Positions 22,140 to 35,684 are shown, numbered from the stretch's first letter. The stretch is 64,000 bases of DNA from Bromus sterilis (GCA_950022295.1 OX465599.1:284663501-284727500), one strand, 5' to 3'. Notes: generated from the sequence alone by a model not told the origin. Made by a program: numbers and translations.

Positions 22140-23777
22140 AATCTCCTTGGGTAATGGCATCCCCTTAGCTTGTTCCAAGCTTGGGGGAGTACCCGGTATC
22201 TTTATCTTTATATCTGTTTTTTAGAGTCAAGTAGAGTCGTATCATGTCTAGGGAAGTTATCTTATGAAATAGGTGTTTGCATTGAGGTCTATCACTCCTT
22301 TCTGGAGAGTCTTGTATCCGTGAGTGTGGAGTCGTCTATGATGGAATATTAATGAGAAGTCTATTGGTTTATTCACTGCACTCGGTATTCTCTCCACGCA
22401 ATCGACCTTATATGTTGATTCTTATGGGAGTATTGACCTTATATGAGGTATGAATTTGAAAACTTTATTTAATCTTGGCAAACATAGCTTTGGTCATAAC
22501 AACAAGCATGATTTTCTCAAGTAGCGACATAGCCAAAACCTTTATGTTATTATGCTTGAAGCGTTATGTTGACAAGGAAGACAACTTGATGTGTTATGCT
22601 TATTTTAATGTTTATGCTTTATATTGCTTTGCATCCAAGTCATCATAAACTGTCTGTTCTCTCAAAGCCTTTGCTAGCCAAACTCTGTACTAAGCGGAAT
22701 TCTGCTTGTGCATCCATACCCTGAAACCAATATCTTCCATATGAGTCCACCATACCTTCCTATTCGTGGTATTTCACTACCACTCCTAAAGTATATCATT
22801 CATGTGTTATCTTTTAATTTTCAAAATCTTCTGTTTTGTGCCTCTGGTTTAGCTCACGAGGAAGTAGTAGGTAATTCATGATCTTCTTAAGTTGGACAAG
22901 TTTTATCCCGGGATTGCATGTCTAATATGCAAACCCCTAATACGAGGAGGAACTGGCATGAGTGCGCCCAGGTCATAAGATAATACAACAAATAAACCCT
23001 CCTTCACGCTTTGTTCATGAGAAATCAGAAAACTTTGGCAGTGACAAACAAAGGAGATTAAGGGGATGTGATCGTCCCCACTTGGGAGCCGTTTCTCGAA
23101 ACTTGTACATCTTGAGAAGTAATTGAGCTATCTATTAGCATTCGTTGACAAATCATGCACCTCCCAAAGCTTGTTTTCATTCTGTTTGATTTAAAGATAG
23201 CACATGAGTTATCCCTACTTCCCTAGAGCAGGGCCTGTCCTTTAATTTTATGTTGAGTCAGTTCTTCCTACTTCCTTCTATTCTTAAAGAGAATATACAC
23301 TTGATGTTGACAAGGATTCATTCATATAATGTTGCATTAAGATTTGTCATGTCACATCCTTGTTGAAATTATCATTTGATAAGTAAGTTGTTTGCAAAAG
23401 TTTAGGCCAAGCAAACATCTTCCTTTGTGTTATCATTTTCACTTCCTGACTAATAACATGTTCTTTCAAAAGCTTCAAAGTGATTCATTATAAAGTGGAA
23501 GAGCAAAAGTAAAAGTTAATAGTTGTCCTCTGACCAAGGATATGTTTGCCATGATTTGATGAGTTTCCTTAGCCCTACTTTTGATTATAATTGTTGTTAC
23601 TCTTTCATAAGGGCCTTATGAGTTGAGATTGCTGTTGGGGATGTTTGAGTTTGGTAGAGAAACATGATGCTTCTTGTCCGTATTTTATTTATTGACACTT
23701 CACTCTCTAAACTCGTGGACAGGTTTATCGAGCTCAGTATTCGCTTCGGGACAAGCGAGGTCTAAGCTTGGGGGAGT
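22140..23777 (+). other. Y spacer between extra ORF and 3' LTR
   Basis: Homologous to X 17,707-19,319 with small indels. AGCTTGGGGGAGT is at 22,178-22,190, after the extra ORF stop, and again at 23,765-23,777 next to the LTR. No gene seen. Confidence 0.75.
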
Positions 23778-24145
23778 TGATACATCCAAAATGCATCACA
23801 ATTTATATCATAATTCATCTCTATTCATTGATATATTTCACGCTATGATGTTATTCTTATAGTGTTTTGTCTTGTTTTACACAATTTGCAACTTTTCGGT
23901 GTCGAAACAGCGGACGCAGGATTCAGCGGAGAAAAGTGGACATAGAGTTGTTGAAACAGAACATCTCCAAATAAGATGAAAATCGACGGATGGTATTTCT
24001 CGGAGAATGATGAAGCCCCACCAAAAAGGGGCCAGAGGGGGGCCACCAGGTGCCCAGGCGTCCTGGGGGCGCGCCCCCACCAGGGGCGCGCCAGGTGGCC
24101 GCCTGGACTCTTGGGGCCACCCAGGGTCCCCCCTCTGGCCTATAT
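23778..24145 (+). repeat. Y 3' LTR, left part
   Basis: It starts TGATACATCCAAAATGC after the polypurine tract and matches the first 370 bases of the X LTRs. It is broken by the CACTA transposon inside the TATATAA box that begins at 24,141. It continues at 49,741. Confidence 0.88.
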
Positions 24146-24169
24146 AACTACTAGAAATCCCCATATTTT

Positions 24170-24600
24170 CGACGATGCAAACTGATGACCGATGGACCGT
24201 CGTCCATTACAGTAATAGTTGACGGTGGTGATAATGGGCGACAATTTTTTTAAACTCACACACATAACCATGAATATCCGACGGTGAACTAAGATTTCCG
24301 ACGGGGAAAACCCACCTCTCGGGTATCCAATGTAATGACCGACGGTGCATTATAATATCCGACCATTTTGGTTGTGCCCATGGGGATTACATGTAATACC
24401 CGACGGTGAAATTTTATAGCCGAAGGTTAAAACAAAACTCTCGACTATGAGTGGAAATGGCGGACGGTACATGTCACTCTTGATTATTAGATTAATGTGC
24501 CCGACGGGAGATAGGAATAACCGACGATTGATTTTCACCCTCGATGATATGTTCCGATGAACAATCGTCAATAAACATGTGGTCCAATCGAGGTTACATT
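24170..24600. repeat. CACTA left subterminal repeats
   Basis: About ten direct and inverted copies of words around CCGACGGT (ACCGACGGTGC, ATCCGACGGTGA, CCCGACGGTGA) spaced 20-40 bases. Such arrays bind the TNPA-type protein in En/Spm elements. Confidence 0.8.
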
Positions 24601-26308
24601 CTAGATAATCCCCTTACAAGTGATTTTTCCAACAATTAGGTCCCAACCTGCAATTTTAAGTTCATTAATTATTATTTTTCGTAACTATAGTGTTAAGAAA
24701 ATTAGTCCAAAACAATACAAATGTGATGTTTAGAAAGAGAAATATGTTTGGAAATTTTTTGCACTTATAAATAAGTATCTTTAGGAGACCCCCGTTGAGG
24801 CAAGAGAAAAGGTCATTGTCCCCGACCAGCCGACCCGCCTTATGCATGATAGAGTCGCCGACTAGTAGTGAACGAGAAGCTTCTACATGGCACCTTGATA
24901 TACTGTATTATCATGTGTGGAACATGGAGCCTTGTGTGGTCTCACAGTCTGAGTAGACAGATGATTGCTGCTCACATAGTTCGCTATCGGGAGTACGTGA
25001 TACCGGTTGATTCTCATCTAATATGAGTGCGTTGTAGGATATCCTTTAATAATCTCGACTGTTTCCTATTTTGCAGGTGCTTGGTGCTCCTTTCCGTGCT
25101 TCCAAGGCTCGCTTCGGCGACTAACATGATGTGGAAAAAAGATGTAGTTCTCGATCGATATAGAGCTCATCCATATGATGGCAGTTGCTTCACAGCGGCT
25201 CGACGTCTGCTACAACAATCCAACGATCGCCTGTTGTATGTTCCACTCACACACACACACATATATATGATAACCCTTGCAAGGACGACTATTCTTCTTC
25301 CTAAATTTTAATAAGCATGAGTTTCATATTTTTAGAAAACAATATAAGGAATTTAAGAACATAAGTAGGATTTTTTTAAATAATAAATGGTCCAAATAAA
25401 GATAGATGATGTTGAAAATGGTGGCTCATATATGCAAAAAAGCAATACCAATGGAAAAACATGTCATTCCATGGTGTCAACCCAACAGAATTATCAACTA
25501 TCACTTGATGCTTTACCAAAATACATCAAAGGATATGTGATACATCTCGATATTCATTTTACATGCATACACTAGCCTCATCAACGCAAGCAACCAAATC
25601 CCTGAAGACTAGTTCACCTAATCCCCTCACTAAAATCATGGATCACCACTTAGATTTTTAGGGGTCGGTCGACGATGCCCCTTTCTCCTCCACTCATGTA
25701 CTTCGATTTGACCTTGAAATCCTTAGATGTGTAGCGGCCGGTCGTCGAAGCCCTTTCTCCTCCACTCTTACTTAGATCGATATTTGACCTCAGAAAGTTA
25801 AGCTCCCATGGCGCATAGCACTAGGTTAACATGCGGTCATCATCTACCAGATAAATCTAGGGTTGGGTGGGAGATCCCGTGCTAGCGCAGACAACCGATG
25901 AAGATAAACATATCATTATATTCATCGCACAAGGATCGTACCAAGAAACATCGTATGCAATACCATTCAGATATATTTAAAAATTGGTCGAGGTGAGAAA
26001 TCTAAGAATAAGAGTTACATTTTTTATTAAGAAACAAATAGATCACCTCGAATGTAAAATTGAACTACTTGAGAAATCTAAGAATAAAATTAGAAGTTTT
26101 CAAAGGGAAATGCATCAATTTGGATTTAAAAATTGAACTATGTGAGAAATCTAAAAATAAAAATAAGAGTTGTTTAAAGAATAATTGCGGAAAAGTTGTT
26201 TGTGAGGCTTTACCGGACACAAAGCACGCCTTGATGTTGCTTTATATTGTGATCGTCCAAAGCTACACCTGAGTAAGAATTCAAAGGGTGTGTGGAAAAA
26301 ACCTAGAG
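24601..26308. other. CACTA internal sequence, no clear gene
   Basis: No convincing frame. Two degenerate repeats share GGTCG and CCCTTTCTCCTCCACTC at about 25,660-25,710 and 25,735-25,775. A stretch at 26,050-26,200 encodes Lys/Glu-rich helical words (LECKIELLEKSKNK type) that may be a remnant of a transposon coiled-coil protein. A TA/CA microsatellite lies at about 25,246-25,270. Confidence 0.5.
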
Positions 26309-26742
26309 CGATATTGTGTTAGTAAGGACGATAAAATGACCATCCTAAAATGGTTTAAATAAGTGAAGTTTTATCATGGGTTTGCTGCTAATTTGAGTAA
26401 AACAGTCAACTTGCATACAAAGAAATTCATTGGGCTTAAAAGCCATGACCACCACATCATCATGGAGCGCCTCCTGCCAGTTGCCCTATGAGGCTTCATC
26501 CCAGAACCTGAATGGAAGGTCATAGCAGAGTTAAGTATTTTTTATAGATAATTGTGTGCTAAAGAAAACGCTCAAAAACGAATGGGTGAACTTGAGGAGA
26601 AGGTTCTTGTTCTGTTATGCAAATTTGAGAAAATGTTGCCACCAGGTTTCTTCAACGTAATGAAACACCTGATAGTGCATCTCCCATATGAGGCAAGAGT
26701 TGGCGGCCCCGTGGCATATCATTGGATGTATGTTTTTGATAG
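26309..26742 (+). pseudogene. CACTA transposase (TNP2-type) remnant
   Basis: One frame, with stops near 26,357, 26,488 and 26,545, reads KMTILKWFK, then FIGLKSHDHHIIMERLLPVA, then KFEKMLPPGFFNVMKHLIVH, LPYEARVGGPVAYHWMY and FDR. These words match the C-terminal part of plant En/Spm TNP2 transposases, including the segment usually annotated DUF4218. A GT at 26,743 fits an intron donor after FDR. The catalytic part upstream is not recognisable, so the element was mobilised in trans or is dead. The family call is from memory of the motif; a profile search would settle it. Confidence 0.78.
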
Positions 26743-27339
26743 GTATTCTACACTATATATTTATATAACACTAATCAATACATTGTATTATAAATTCTGC
26801 CATGTATCGCTGAAACTTCTAATAATTGGTTATATGACAATGCACTATCTTCGCTTAAAAGCATGAAACAAGGCAAGAGTGGAGGGATCAATAGTTGAAG
26901 CTTGTATTGTAAACAATAATTGAAAACAAATTTCAAGCATTCATGTGCCAAAAGTCCCGCACAAACATGTATTTATTGGTTATTTAATTTTAGAAAATTC
27001 AAATAAAGTCTAAAAAAGATAAATTTTGGTACGTTGTAATGAAATGACCTCATTATACCATTATAAAATTTTGAGAAGGTTTCACTTTTTTTTGGTATAC
27101 AGTCTTTTGAAATTGAACGTTCCCTGTGCAAGAATCATGGTTTAGAAAGGGAACGTATCAAGTTTGAATTAGAATTGATAATTAATTCAACGTTTGACCT
27201 TGAATTTTTTTATACAACCAACATACACCATAAAACTTTTTATCATAAAATAAGGAATTTTTTAGAGCTCATTAATATATTTACATTATTTAATACATTT
27301 CTAGTTATGAAACTACTAATATATATTCATGTGTCATGT

Positions 27340-28112
27340 TTTGATTGGTCCATAAAATCTGACGCGGATCGTGCCTCAAACACCGTGGATGGTCCGAATC
27401 CAACGACAACCCAAGACCACAACCCCGCACTACCTCCTCCTCTCGTTCCCTTCTCTCCCACGCACCACAAACTTCTCTCCCACGCACCACAACTTCCTCC
27501 CCTAACCCTCTCACTCCCTTAGACCTCAATCCGCCGCCGCACCCACCCCCACCCCCACCGTCGTCAATGGGCGCAACGGGGATTCACCGGCGACCTCCTT
27601 TTCTCCATCCCCACTGTAGACGTCCTACTCTCCGCCCAACCTTATCGGTGGCCCCTTCCCTCTCCTCCCAGATCGACTTGAGCTTCTCATGTAGTGGCCA
27701 GATCCGGCAGGAAGTCCCTCCCACCCACCTCGCGCCTGAAACCCTAACCTAGCGAACGATCATGGCGGGCGAGCGAGCTCGTGATCCGCAACACAGAAAG
27801 GTACGCATCCCTCCTCCTCCCATTCTCTTCTCCTCCCCAATCTGTACTGAATAAGATTTTTGTTCTTAAATTCTTTCCCCAAAACATCGTAATTCCTGAT
27901 TGTTGTTTAGATCGAAAGCTGCATGGACTTATTTCTCCCTTGAAAATATATACCGGTTCATCTTTGGAGGACTACACAGGCCCTCCTTTTAGATTTGTAC
28001 AGTGCTGTGCACAGATTTAATAGAGTTCTTAATTTGTTGTCATTTCCCGAACTTTCATTTAGCAGATAAATGGAATAAAATGTTTTGTCTTTACTCTTTA
28101 CCGGTGCGCATT
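27340..28112 (+). pseudogene. Possible captured gene 5' end (leader, first exon, intron) in CACTA
   Basis: The base composition changes sharply at about 27,360 from AT-rich to C/T-rich with CCGCCGC and CCCACC runs, like a grass 5' leader. ATG at 27,762 opens MAGERARDPQHRK, followed directly by GTACGC, a good splice donor. The next 120 bases are T-rich and end TTGTTTAG, a good acceptor, at about 27,910. A 16-base word, TCTCCCACGCACCACA, occurs twice at 27,453-27,494. I do not recognise the 13-residue exon. The last bases before W join the captured synthetase piece beyond W. Confidence 0.4.
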
Positions 28113-29790
28113 TGATGGTACGAGAGTTGACAGGTATAGTTTGCTTCCCCAGCAACAACACGATAGCTTCTCGCCCATCGTTGGTTCCCCAAAGTGGAAG
28201 GTTGAGATGTAGATAGCAGCAATTTCCCTCGGTGAAGATACCAAGGTTTGTCTCCAGCAGGACTCCGACTACGACAGGAAGGTGACAACGGCGCCAACAA
28301 GTAGGCGGTTGACGTGGACTTGCACACACAACAGATACCTTTGCTTCCAACGAGTTCAGAGAGGTTGCCAATCTCTCTGGCCTTGTTGTTCACAAAGGAT
28401 CAAACACACGGGATAATAATGATAGTGATAGCAACGGAAAAGTAAATAAAGCAGTAAATAAATAGTGGGTGTAAACAGTGTTGGAAATATGGACCGGGGT
28501 CCTATGATGTTCACTAGTGATGTCTCTCTCCCAAAAGACGATAAAATAGCCATGCGAGGTAAACAAATTACAGCTGGGCAATTGACAGGATTATGTGCGC
28601 AAACCAATGCTAACTATGCTATAAAGAAAGGAAGAGGCTCAAAAGCATGGGCGGTACGCCAAGACAAGTAGACCGAAATCCATCTGCATCTACCTACTAA
28701 TCATCCACCTTGAGATATCTATCCAGAACATCTCGCTGGTATTAAGTTGCGAATCCCACCCAAAGTGTAAACTCAAAGCAACAGACAACTGCATTAAAGA
28801 ACTTTGCGTAAAGTAAACAATCCTTGCACCCGCCGGTACAAGCACCGTTGTTTTCTCCCTTGTGGCAACAACACATACCCTAGACTCATGTTTCTGTCAC
28901 TCAAGCTAGTCATCGGAGGGCATGAACCCACAATCATGCATAACGCTCCCACTTGGAGTCACTACCTACTACTTGGCCAAAGCAATAAACAACAACGGAG
29001 AACATGCAAGAATTACTCAAGAACATAAATATAAAAGAGGAGAATCAAATATATTACTCAAACACAATCTGAACATAGTCTCATAATCCATCGGATCCCA
29101 GCAAACTCAACATAGCAACAGCAGAAAGATTACATATGTGCCTCGATCATGTAGGTCAGCTCATGAGGTCTAATCCATGAAGAACAAAGAGGGGAGGAGA
29201 ACATCACATAGCTACTGATCATAGACCCATGGTCCAAGGTGGACTACTTACGGTTCATCCGGGAAGCATCCATGGTGGTGGAAAGCTCCCGGAGGTGGTT
29301 CCTCCCTCCGGCAGGGTGCCGGGAAGAGGTCTCCTGGTGCTCCCGATCTTGGAAGTGCGGCGGCGGCGGAACAGAGGAGAGATCGCTAATAAGGGCTCTG
29401 TCCCCGAGGGTTTCTCGTCACGGGGAATAAATAGGCAAAGGGGGCCAGCCAGAGGTGGACCAGGGGCCCTAGGCGCCCCCCTGGCGCGACCTAGGGGGTG
29501 GCCTCCTGGGCCACCCCTAGCCCCCCTCGGGTCCCACTTTGGCTCTTCTGGAAGGTTCCCGTACGCTGATTTTTCCTATATTTTTCCCAGATTTTTTCTG
29601 GCACTTTAAATAATGGAAAAACCTGAAATACAAAAACAACAGAAAACAGGAACTAGCACTGGGGTGCACTGAGTTAATAGGTTAGTCCAAATATGATCAA
29701 AAGTGTATGGAAGTTCACCAATATCATAGCAATATCTCACAAAAGGGGCATGGACCAAGCAGAAATTATAGATACGTTTTGGACGTATCA
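28113..29790 (-). repeat. W 3' LTR
   Basis: On the minus strand it starts TGATACGTCCAAAACG at 29,790 and ends GTACCATCA at 28,113. Its TATTTAT box and GC-rich U3 block (about 29,420-29,540) match those of Z. Confidence 0.9.
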
Positions 29791-32724
29791 ACATCCCCAA
29801 GCTTAATTCCTGTTCGTCCTCGAGTAGGAATATGATAACAAGAATAATTTATGTGGTGACATGCTAACAACCATATAAGAACTTTTAAGTAAAGCAATCA
29901 AGGCATATAATTCAATTCAAGTCATAACAGGCAAGAGTCTATATTTAGCCTTGAAACAAGCAACATAAGAACATAAAGGTGCAAGAGCACTCGCTGTCCG
30001 TGACTCGAATGTCTCCAAATGGTGTTTGCGTGCAAGAAAGGGGATAGGGATATACGAGAAAAAAATATTTTTGTGTTGAGAACTTAATCTACTAAAGTTT
30101 CACACTTGGTCTTCTTGGGAATCTTATCTTGACTCATCCCCAGACCACTAGGCAGGTACAAGTCAAAATGATCCACTCCCTTTCGATATTTTGAGCACTC
30201 ATGCAATGGATGAGCGTAAGCAAGAAAGTTGACACTTAGGATGGAAAAGAGAGAATATGGTGGAGGAGGAAGTCAAAAAGGTGAGAAAGGCTCACATCAA
30301 TGAGGACAATCATAGGCGAGAGAAAGCCAAATGATAGATATGATGTGAGGAGTAGGGATTGCATGCAACGGATGCACATATGAGCTAAGGTAAGCTCTCC
30401 AAAGGAACTAGTGGGGGTGCATCCAACTTGCTTGCTCAAGAAGACCTAGAGCTCATTTGAGGAGGCTCATCATTGGAATATACAAGCCAAGTTCTATAGT
30501 GTGAAGGGCCCCATATAGCTATATGCATGAATGACAATCTCTATGGAGTACAAGATATAAGAGGGAGTACGAGTGTGGATCTCTCAAAAGGAATAGTAGT
30601 GTGCCCCCTTCTCTCTTATTATTATTTTTTCTCTTTTTTCTATTTTTTTGTATTTTTTTGGTGGCCTCAATGGCTCTTTATATTTTTCTCTCATTTGTCC
30701 TCTTTGGGATCTTTTAATTTTGTCCTCTTTGGGATCTTTTGATTTTGTCCTCATTGGGATATTTTCCTCACTTTAGGGGCAACACTCTATATATTACAAG
30801 AAGTATAGAAGATCTTTCACACTTTACAAAAGTACTCAAATCATAAAGAAGATGAAACTATCATGAAGTATGCAAATGTATGCCTCTCTGCCAGTGTAGA
30901 AGGATATGCAATGATACTAGCGCATCATGTAGCAATGATTAGGGCAAGGCCCAACTAGCATGCGGCTCATCGATCAAGCAAGTAGCATGTATGACACTAA
31001 TATCATGTCATGAGAAGGTGGATGTTGCATGGCAATGTATCTCAGAAAGGCTATGGAAATGCCTTGATAGGTAGGTATGGTGGCTGTTTTGACGAATGAT
31101 ATAAGGGGGTTTATGATGACAGAGTGTATCATGCCAAGGGTTTGGATGTACCGGCGAAGGTGGACGCCAACTCTCGGAGTGAGAAGAAAGCAATGCACGA
31201 CACAGGAGAGGCTAGAAAAATATGGGAAAGTGGAAGTGTCAACTTTCGAATACTCACATTAGTCCGAAGAACTCATGCACTTATTATCGGTAACCCTCAA
31301 TCTAATAGGAGGTTCACAAAGAGACAAGTACCCAGAGGAGGAGTGTATGGGGGTTTGGTTATCCTTGTGCATCCTCGACTCATGGTACGTGAGTGTACTC
31401 TAATATTCGATCCCTCCAAAGAGTAGTGATCCATCTAGTAGCTAAAGTTCTCAACTAATTTTGTAAGTTTTGAAAATAAACACGGATTGCCCAAAATACG
31501 ACATCTATCACTAATAGGCTAGAGCTCTTGACACCAAAAGTCCAAACATTACTCAAAGCAATACCTCAAAACTATTGCAAGTTACTACTACAAAAGAATA
31601 GCAACCTGAATTACCTACTTCAAGTCAAGATACACAACTCAGTGCAACAGGAAAACTCTCTAAACAAGATAAACATGAAAAATCAAGAGAGTTCCAGAAA
31701 CAAACTAAAGAAAAGCTCTTAAAAAGATAAGCATGAAAACTAAGAAGCTAAACATGGCAGCATCTATGAAAAAGATAAAGAACACACACATCAAAGATAA
31801 GCATGAAAAATCCTATGTTGTGTTCTAGATTATGAAAGTGGAGCGTGTTTCTCTCCCACACAAAGAAAGATGGGTTCTAACTTGTTATGAACAGAAAGCA
31901 AAGCTAAAGAAAACTAAAAATAAAACCTAAGAGCGAGACGCTCCAAGCATAGCACATAACGCATGAAGTGATAAAAATATAGTGAAACGAAAGACGAACT
32001 GATAATTGTTGATGGATAAGGGGATGCACGGGGGCATCCCCAAGCTTAGACGCTTGAGTCTCCTTGAATATTTCTTGGGGATGCATGGGGAATCCCCAAG
32101 CTTGAGCGCTTGACACTCCTGAATCTTCTTTCATCATCTTCCCTCGCACGCTTGAAAACTCCCTTCATACATAACTCATCATAATCTGATTAGCGAGGTT
32201 AGTACCCATAATAAAATAATTTTTCCTCTACTGGAAATAAGGATATTCTTGAAGAGCTACTGTTTCTCAAGATTTTCAAAAAGTTTTTGCAAACAAAAAG
32301 CAAGCTTAAGGTTTGCAAAACGAAGAAAAGGAAAAGCAAGACAGAATCTGTGAAAAACAGACCAGCAGGTAGTAAATAATTTTTTAGGGATACTTTTGCA
32401 ACTCAAATAAAAAAAGTCAGAACATACAAAAGTTCCGTAATTGTATAGAGCACGCTGTGTAAAAAATTCAGCCTAAAAAGATGAACTGGGAATATTCTGT
32501 GATTTTTCCCGTCACGAGGACAAAATCTGTTTTCTGGACAGCATGTCGCAACTTTCACTTCCCTTGTCATATGAGGCTATAAATGGCACAAAGGTAAAAA
32601 GTAAAGATACAATGATGTTGATACAGTAGTAACAATCATCAAGACCACTAAAAACAGTATAAAAACAAAAAGAAAAACCTAAATTCATTGCGGGCTGCCT
32701 CCCGAAAGCGCTTCTTTAAAGCCA
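29791..32724 (-). other. W 3' internal non-coding region
   Basis: The polypurine tract lies at 29,791-29,803 (minus strand AGCTTGGGGATGT). Two tandem units with the same AGCTTGGGGAT words are at about 32,018-32,112. T-rich and GATCC/TTTTGG repeats at 30,600-30,770 match those of Z. No gene seen. Confidence 0.75.
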
Positions 32725-33949
32725 TTAGCTAGTCTTAAAGACTATAGAAGATGCTCTCACAAGAATAAGAATTTTGAATAAAAATAGAGCATCAAGAAGC
32801 AAATATGAAACACATTTAAGCCTAACCCACTTCCTATGAATGGGAAACTTGTAAGAAAATAAATCGTGAAAGCACAAAATAACAAGCATAGGAAGATAAA
32901 AGAAGAACAACTTCAAAACTTTCAACATGAAGAGAGGCCAATCTTTCCTCTCTCAAAATAATTTTCAGTAGTATCATGAACAACATCAAGAATATAACTA
33001 TCACATAAATCATGTTGTTCATGACCTACAAGTATACGTGTATAGTTTTCAACACGGTCTTTCGGAACATAAGATAAATGCAACCCATCACATTGAGCCT
33101 TAATAAGAGCATAGTTCTCCGGAATATGATTTGGAGATTTCAAAAGGATAATAGGACAATCAAGTGTGGGTGCAATAGAAAAAATTTCATGCTTAACATG
33201 AGGAACTATAGAAAGTTCATTTCCGTAAGCATCATCCATAGTGGCATCACGGCCATAAGCATAGAAGACATCAACTTCATCAAAAAGGGATATTTCAAAA
33301 GAATCCATAGGATCATAACACTCATATAAGGTAAGATTCAAAGAGTTACTATCATTAGAAGGTAGACATGGATGGCTCCATTCTTCCTCCTTTTGTTCGT
33401 CACTCTCCTCCTCTTTTTCATCCAAGGAGCTTTCAGGTTCATAAATTTCTTCTTCCATAGAGTCCTGCAAATCATTAGTCTCTTCCTTTGGGGGAGAGAT
33501 TCTCTCAAGATGATCAGTAATGTAATAATTTGCATCATAATTTTCCAAACAATAGTTAAGTATAACAAGACTCTCAGATTTTTAAGGGGCATCATCAATA
33601 TTTTTAAGAAGAGAAGTAATTTCATAGGCACCCTTATAAGCAACAAATTCTTCTATTTCCTCTGCATCATAAAATCATAGTTTCTCTTAGCATAAGAAGC
33701 TAAGGTTTCATCATCATTGTACTCACATTGGAAAGCAAGGTGTTTGTGCCTCATAAAGCAATAAGATTCATCCCTGCAGAAAGATATATTATATATTGAG
33801 CACAAGTTTCTAGCATAGTCATACAACTGGTGTATTTGTTTCCATAAGTGTATCCCCTTTTGAGACAAGCGGTGTTCCTTATACCACTTTTGTTGATCCT
33901 CGGTGAATCCTCCATGCCAATAAGATCTGGTTTCAAAGAAGTCAGACAT
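32725..33949 (-). pseudogene. W internal ORF, unknown gag-position protein
   Basis: Minus-strand open stretches 33,949-33,653, 33,548-32,922 and 32,928-32,725 are pieces of the protein seen in Z. The N-terminus reads MSDFFETRSYWHGGF and continues with HRLSQKGIHLWKQIH; the middle has a strongly acidic insert (EEEIYEPESSLDEKEEE); the C-terminal part has DATMDDAYGNELSIVPHVKHE, APTLDCPIILLKSP and ENYTRI. Frame breaks near 33,660, 33,590 and 32,925 disable it. Comparing W and Z, the C-terminal block is better conserved than the acidic middle. No known domain is recognised. Confidence 0.6.
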
Positions 33950-34094
33950 TGATTGGCAAGTAAGGAACTAGACATAATATTTTTTTTGTATTTTTGATAA
34001 AGGACACTAAAGATAAAAACTAAAAGGTAAACTAACAAGACTAAAAATCAAAGATAAAAGATAGTGTGCAACTCCCCTATCCTGAAGAGTGGAG

Positions 34095-34112
34095 TCCCCG
34101 ACAACGGCGCCA
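34095..34112 (-). other. W primer binding site (tRNA-Asp type)
   Basis: The minus strand reads TGGCGCCGTTGTCGGGGA, one mismatch from the tRNA-Asp complement, eleven bases inside the LTR. Confidence 0.8.
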
Positions 34113-34123
34113 GAAATTGCTTT

Positions 34124-35355
34124 TGATGGTACGAGAGTTGACAGGTATAGTTTGCTTCCCCAGCAACAACACGATAGATTCTCGCCCCTCGTTGGTTACC
34201 CAAAGTGGAAGGTTGAGATGTAGATAGCAGCAATTTCCCTCGGTGAAGATACCAAGGTTTGTCTCCAGTAGGACTCCGACTATGATAGGAAGGTGACAAT
34301 GGCGCCAGCAAGTAGGCGGTTGACGTGGACCTGAACACACAACAGATAGCTTTGCTCCCAACGAGTTCAGAGAGGTTGTCAATCTCTCCGGCCTTGTTGT
34401 TCACAAAGGATCAAACGCACGGGATAATAATGATAGTGATAGCAACGGAAAAGTAAATAAAGCAGTAAATAAATAGTGGGTGTAAACAGTGTTGGAAATA
34501 TGGACCGGGGTCCTATGATGTTCACTAGTGATGTCTCTCTCCCAAAAGACGATAAAATAGCCATGCGAGGTAAACAAATTACAGCTGGGGAATTGATAGG
34601 ATTATGTGCGCAAACCAATGCTAACTATGCTATAAAGAAAGGAAGAGGCTCAAAAGCATGGGCGGTACGCCAAGACAAGTAGACCGAAATCCATCTGCAT
34701 CTACCTACTAATCATCCACCTTGAGATATCTATCCAGAACATCTCACTGGTATTAAGTTGCGAATCCCACCCAAAGTGTAAACTCAAAGCAACAGACAAC
34801 TGCATTAAAGAACTTTACGTAAAGTAAACAATCCTTGCACCCGCAAGTACAAGCACCGTTGTTTTCTCCCTTGTGGAAACAACACATCCCTGAGACTCAT
34901 GTTTCTGTCACTCAAGCTAGTCATCTGGGGGCATGAACCCACAATCATGCATAACGCTCCCTCTTGGAGTCACTACCTACTACATGGCCAAAGCAATAAA
35001 CAGCAACGGAGAACATGCAAGAATTACTCAAGAACATAAATATAAAGGAGGAGAATCAAATATATTACTCAAACACAATCTGAACATAGTCTCATAATCC
35101 ATCGGATCCCAGCAAACTCAACATAGCAACAGCAGAAAGATTACATATGTGCCTCGATCATGTAGGGCAGCTCACGAGGTCTAATCCATGAAGAACAAAG
35201 AGGGGAGGAGAACATTAGATAGCTACTGATCATAGACCCATGGTCCAAGGTGGACTACTCACGGTTCATCCGAGAAGCATCCATGGTGGTGGAGAAGCTC
35301 CCGGAGGTGGTTCCTCCCTCCGGCAGGGTGCCGGGAAGAGGTCTCTTGGTGCTCC
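34124..35355 (-). repeat. W 5' LTR, inner part
   Basis: It matches 28,113 to about 29,345 closely (few differences), and is cut by V after GCTCC at 35,351-35,355. The outer part is at 47,224-47,648. Confidence 0.9.
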
Positions 35356-35684
35356 TGAAAGTGCTATCTTGCCCCTAATTATATTTTGATGTTGAGGACA
35401 ATGTACATATAGAGGACTAATCATGTGTGCCAAGTATATCTCAGGTTTTAGTCCTCGGTGCGTTGTGTTGGTGGATCAAGGACCATCTAGTCATGTCGAT
35501 ATGCTCAAGATATGGATCCAATCTATGTCAAAGTGTAAGCTTTTCGGTTTATCTTTAGTATAGGGATCCCCGCACTATTAAGAGGGGATCAGTGGGTTTG
35601 TGTTTAAGATTTGCTCAAAGCTAATTAAAACAAAAACATCTCGACACAAAAGTGGAGCCCAAAAGTAAAAATATGATCACTGCT

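Noticed and set aside
24350..24571. 73-residue minus-strand frame
   Set aside because: Made of CACTA subterminal repeats.
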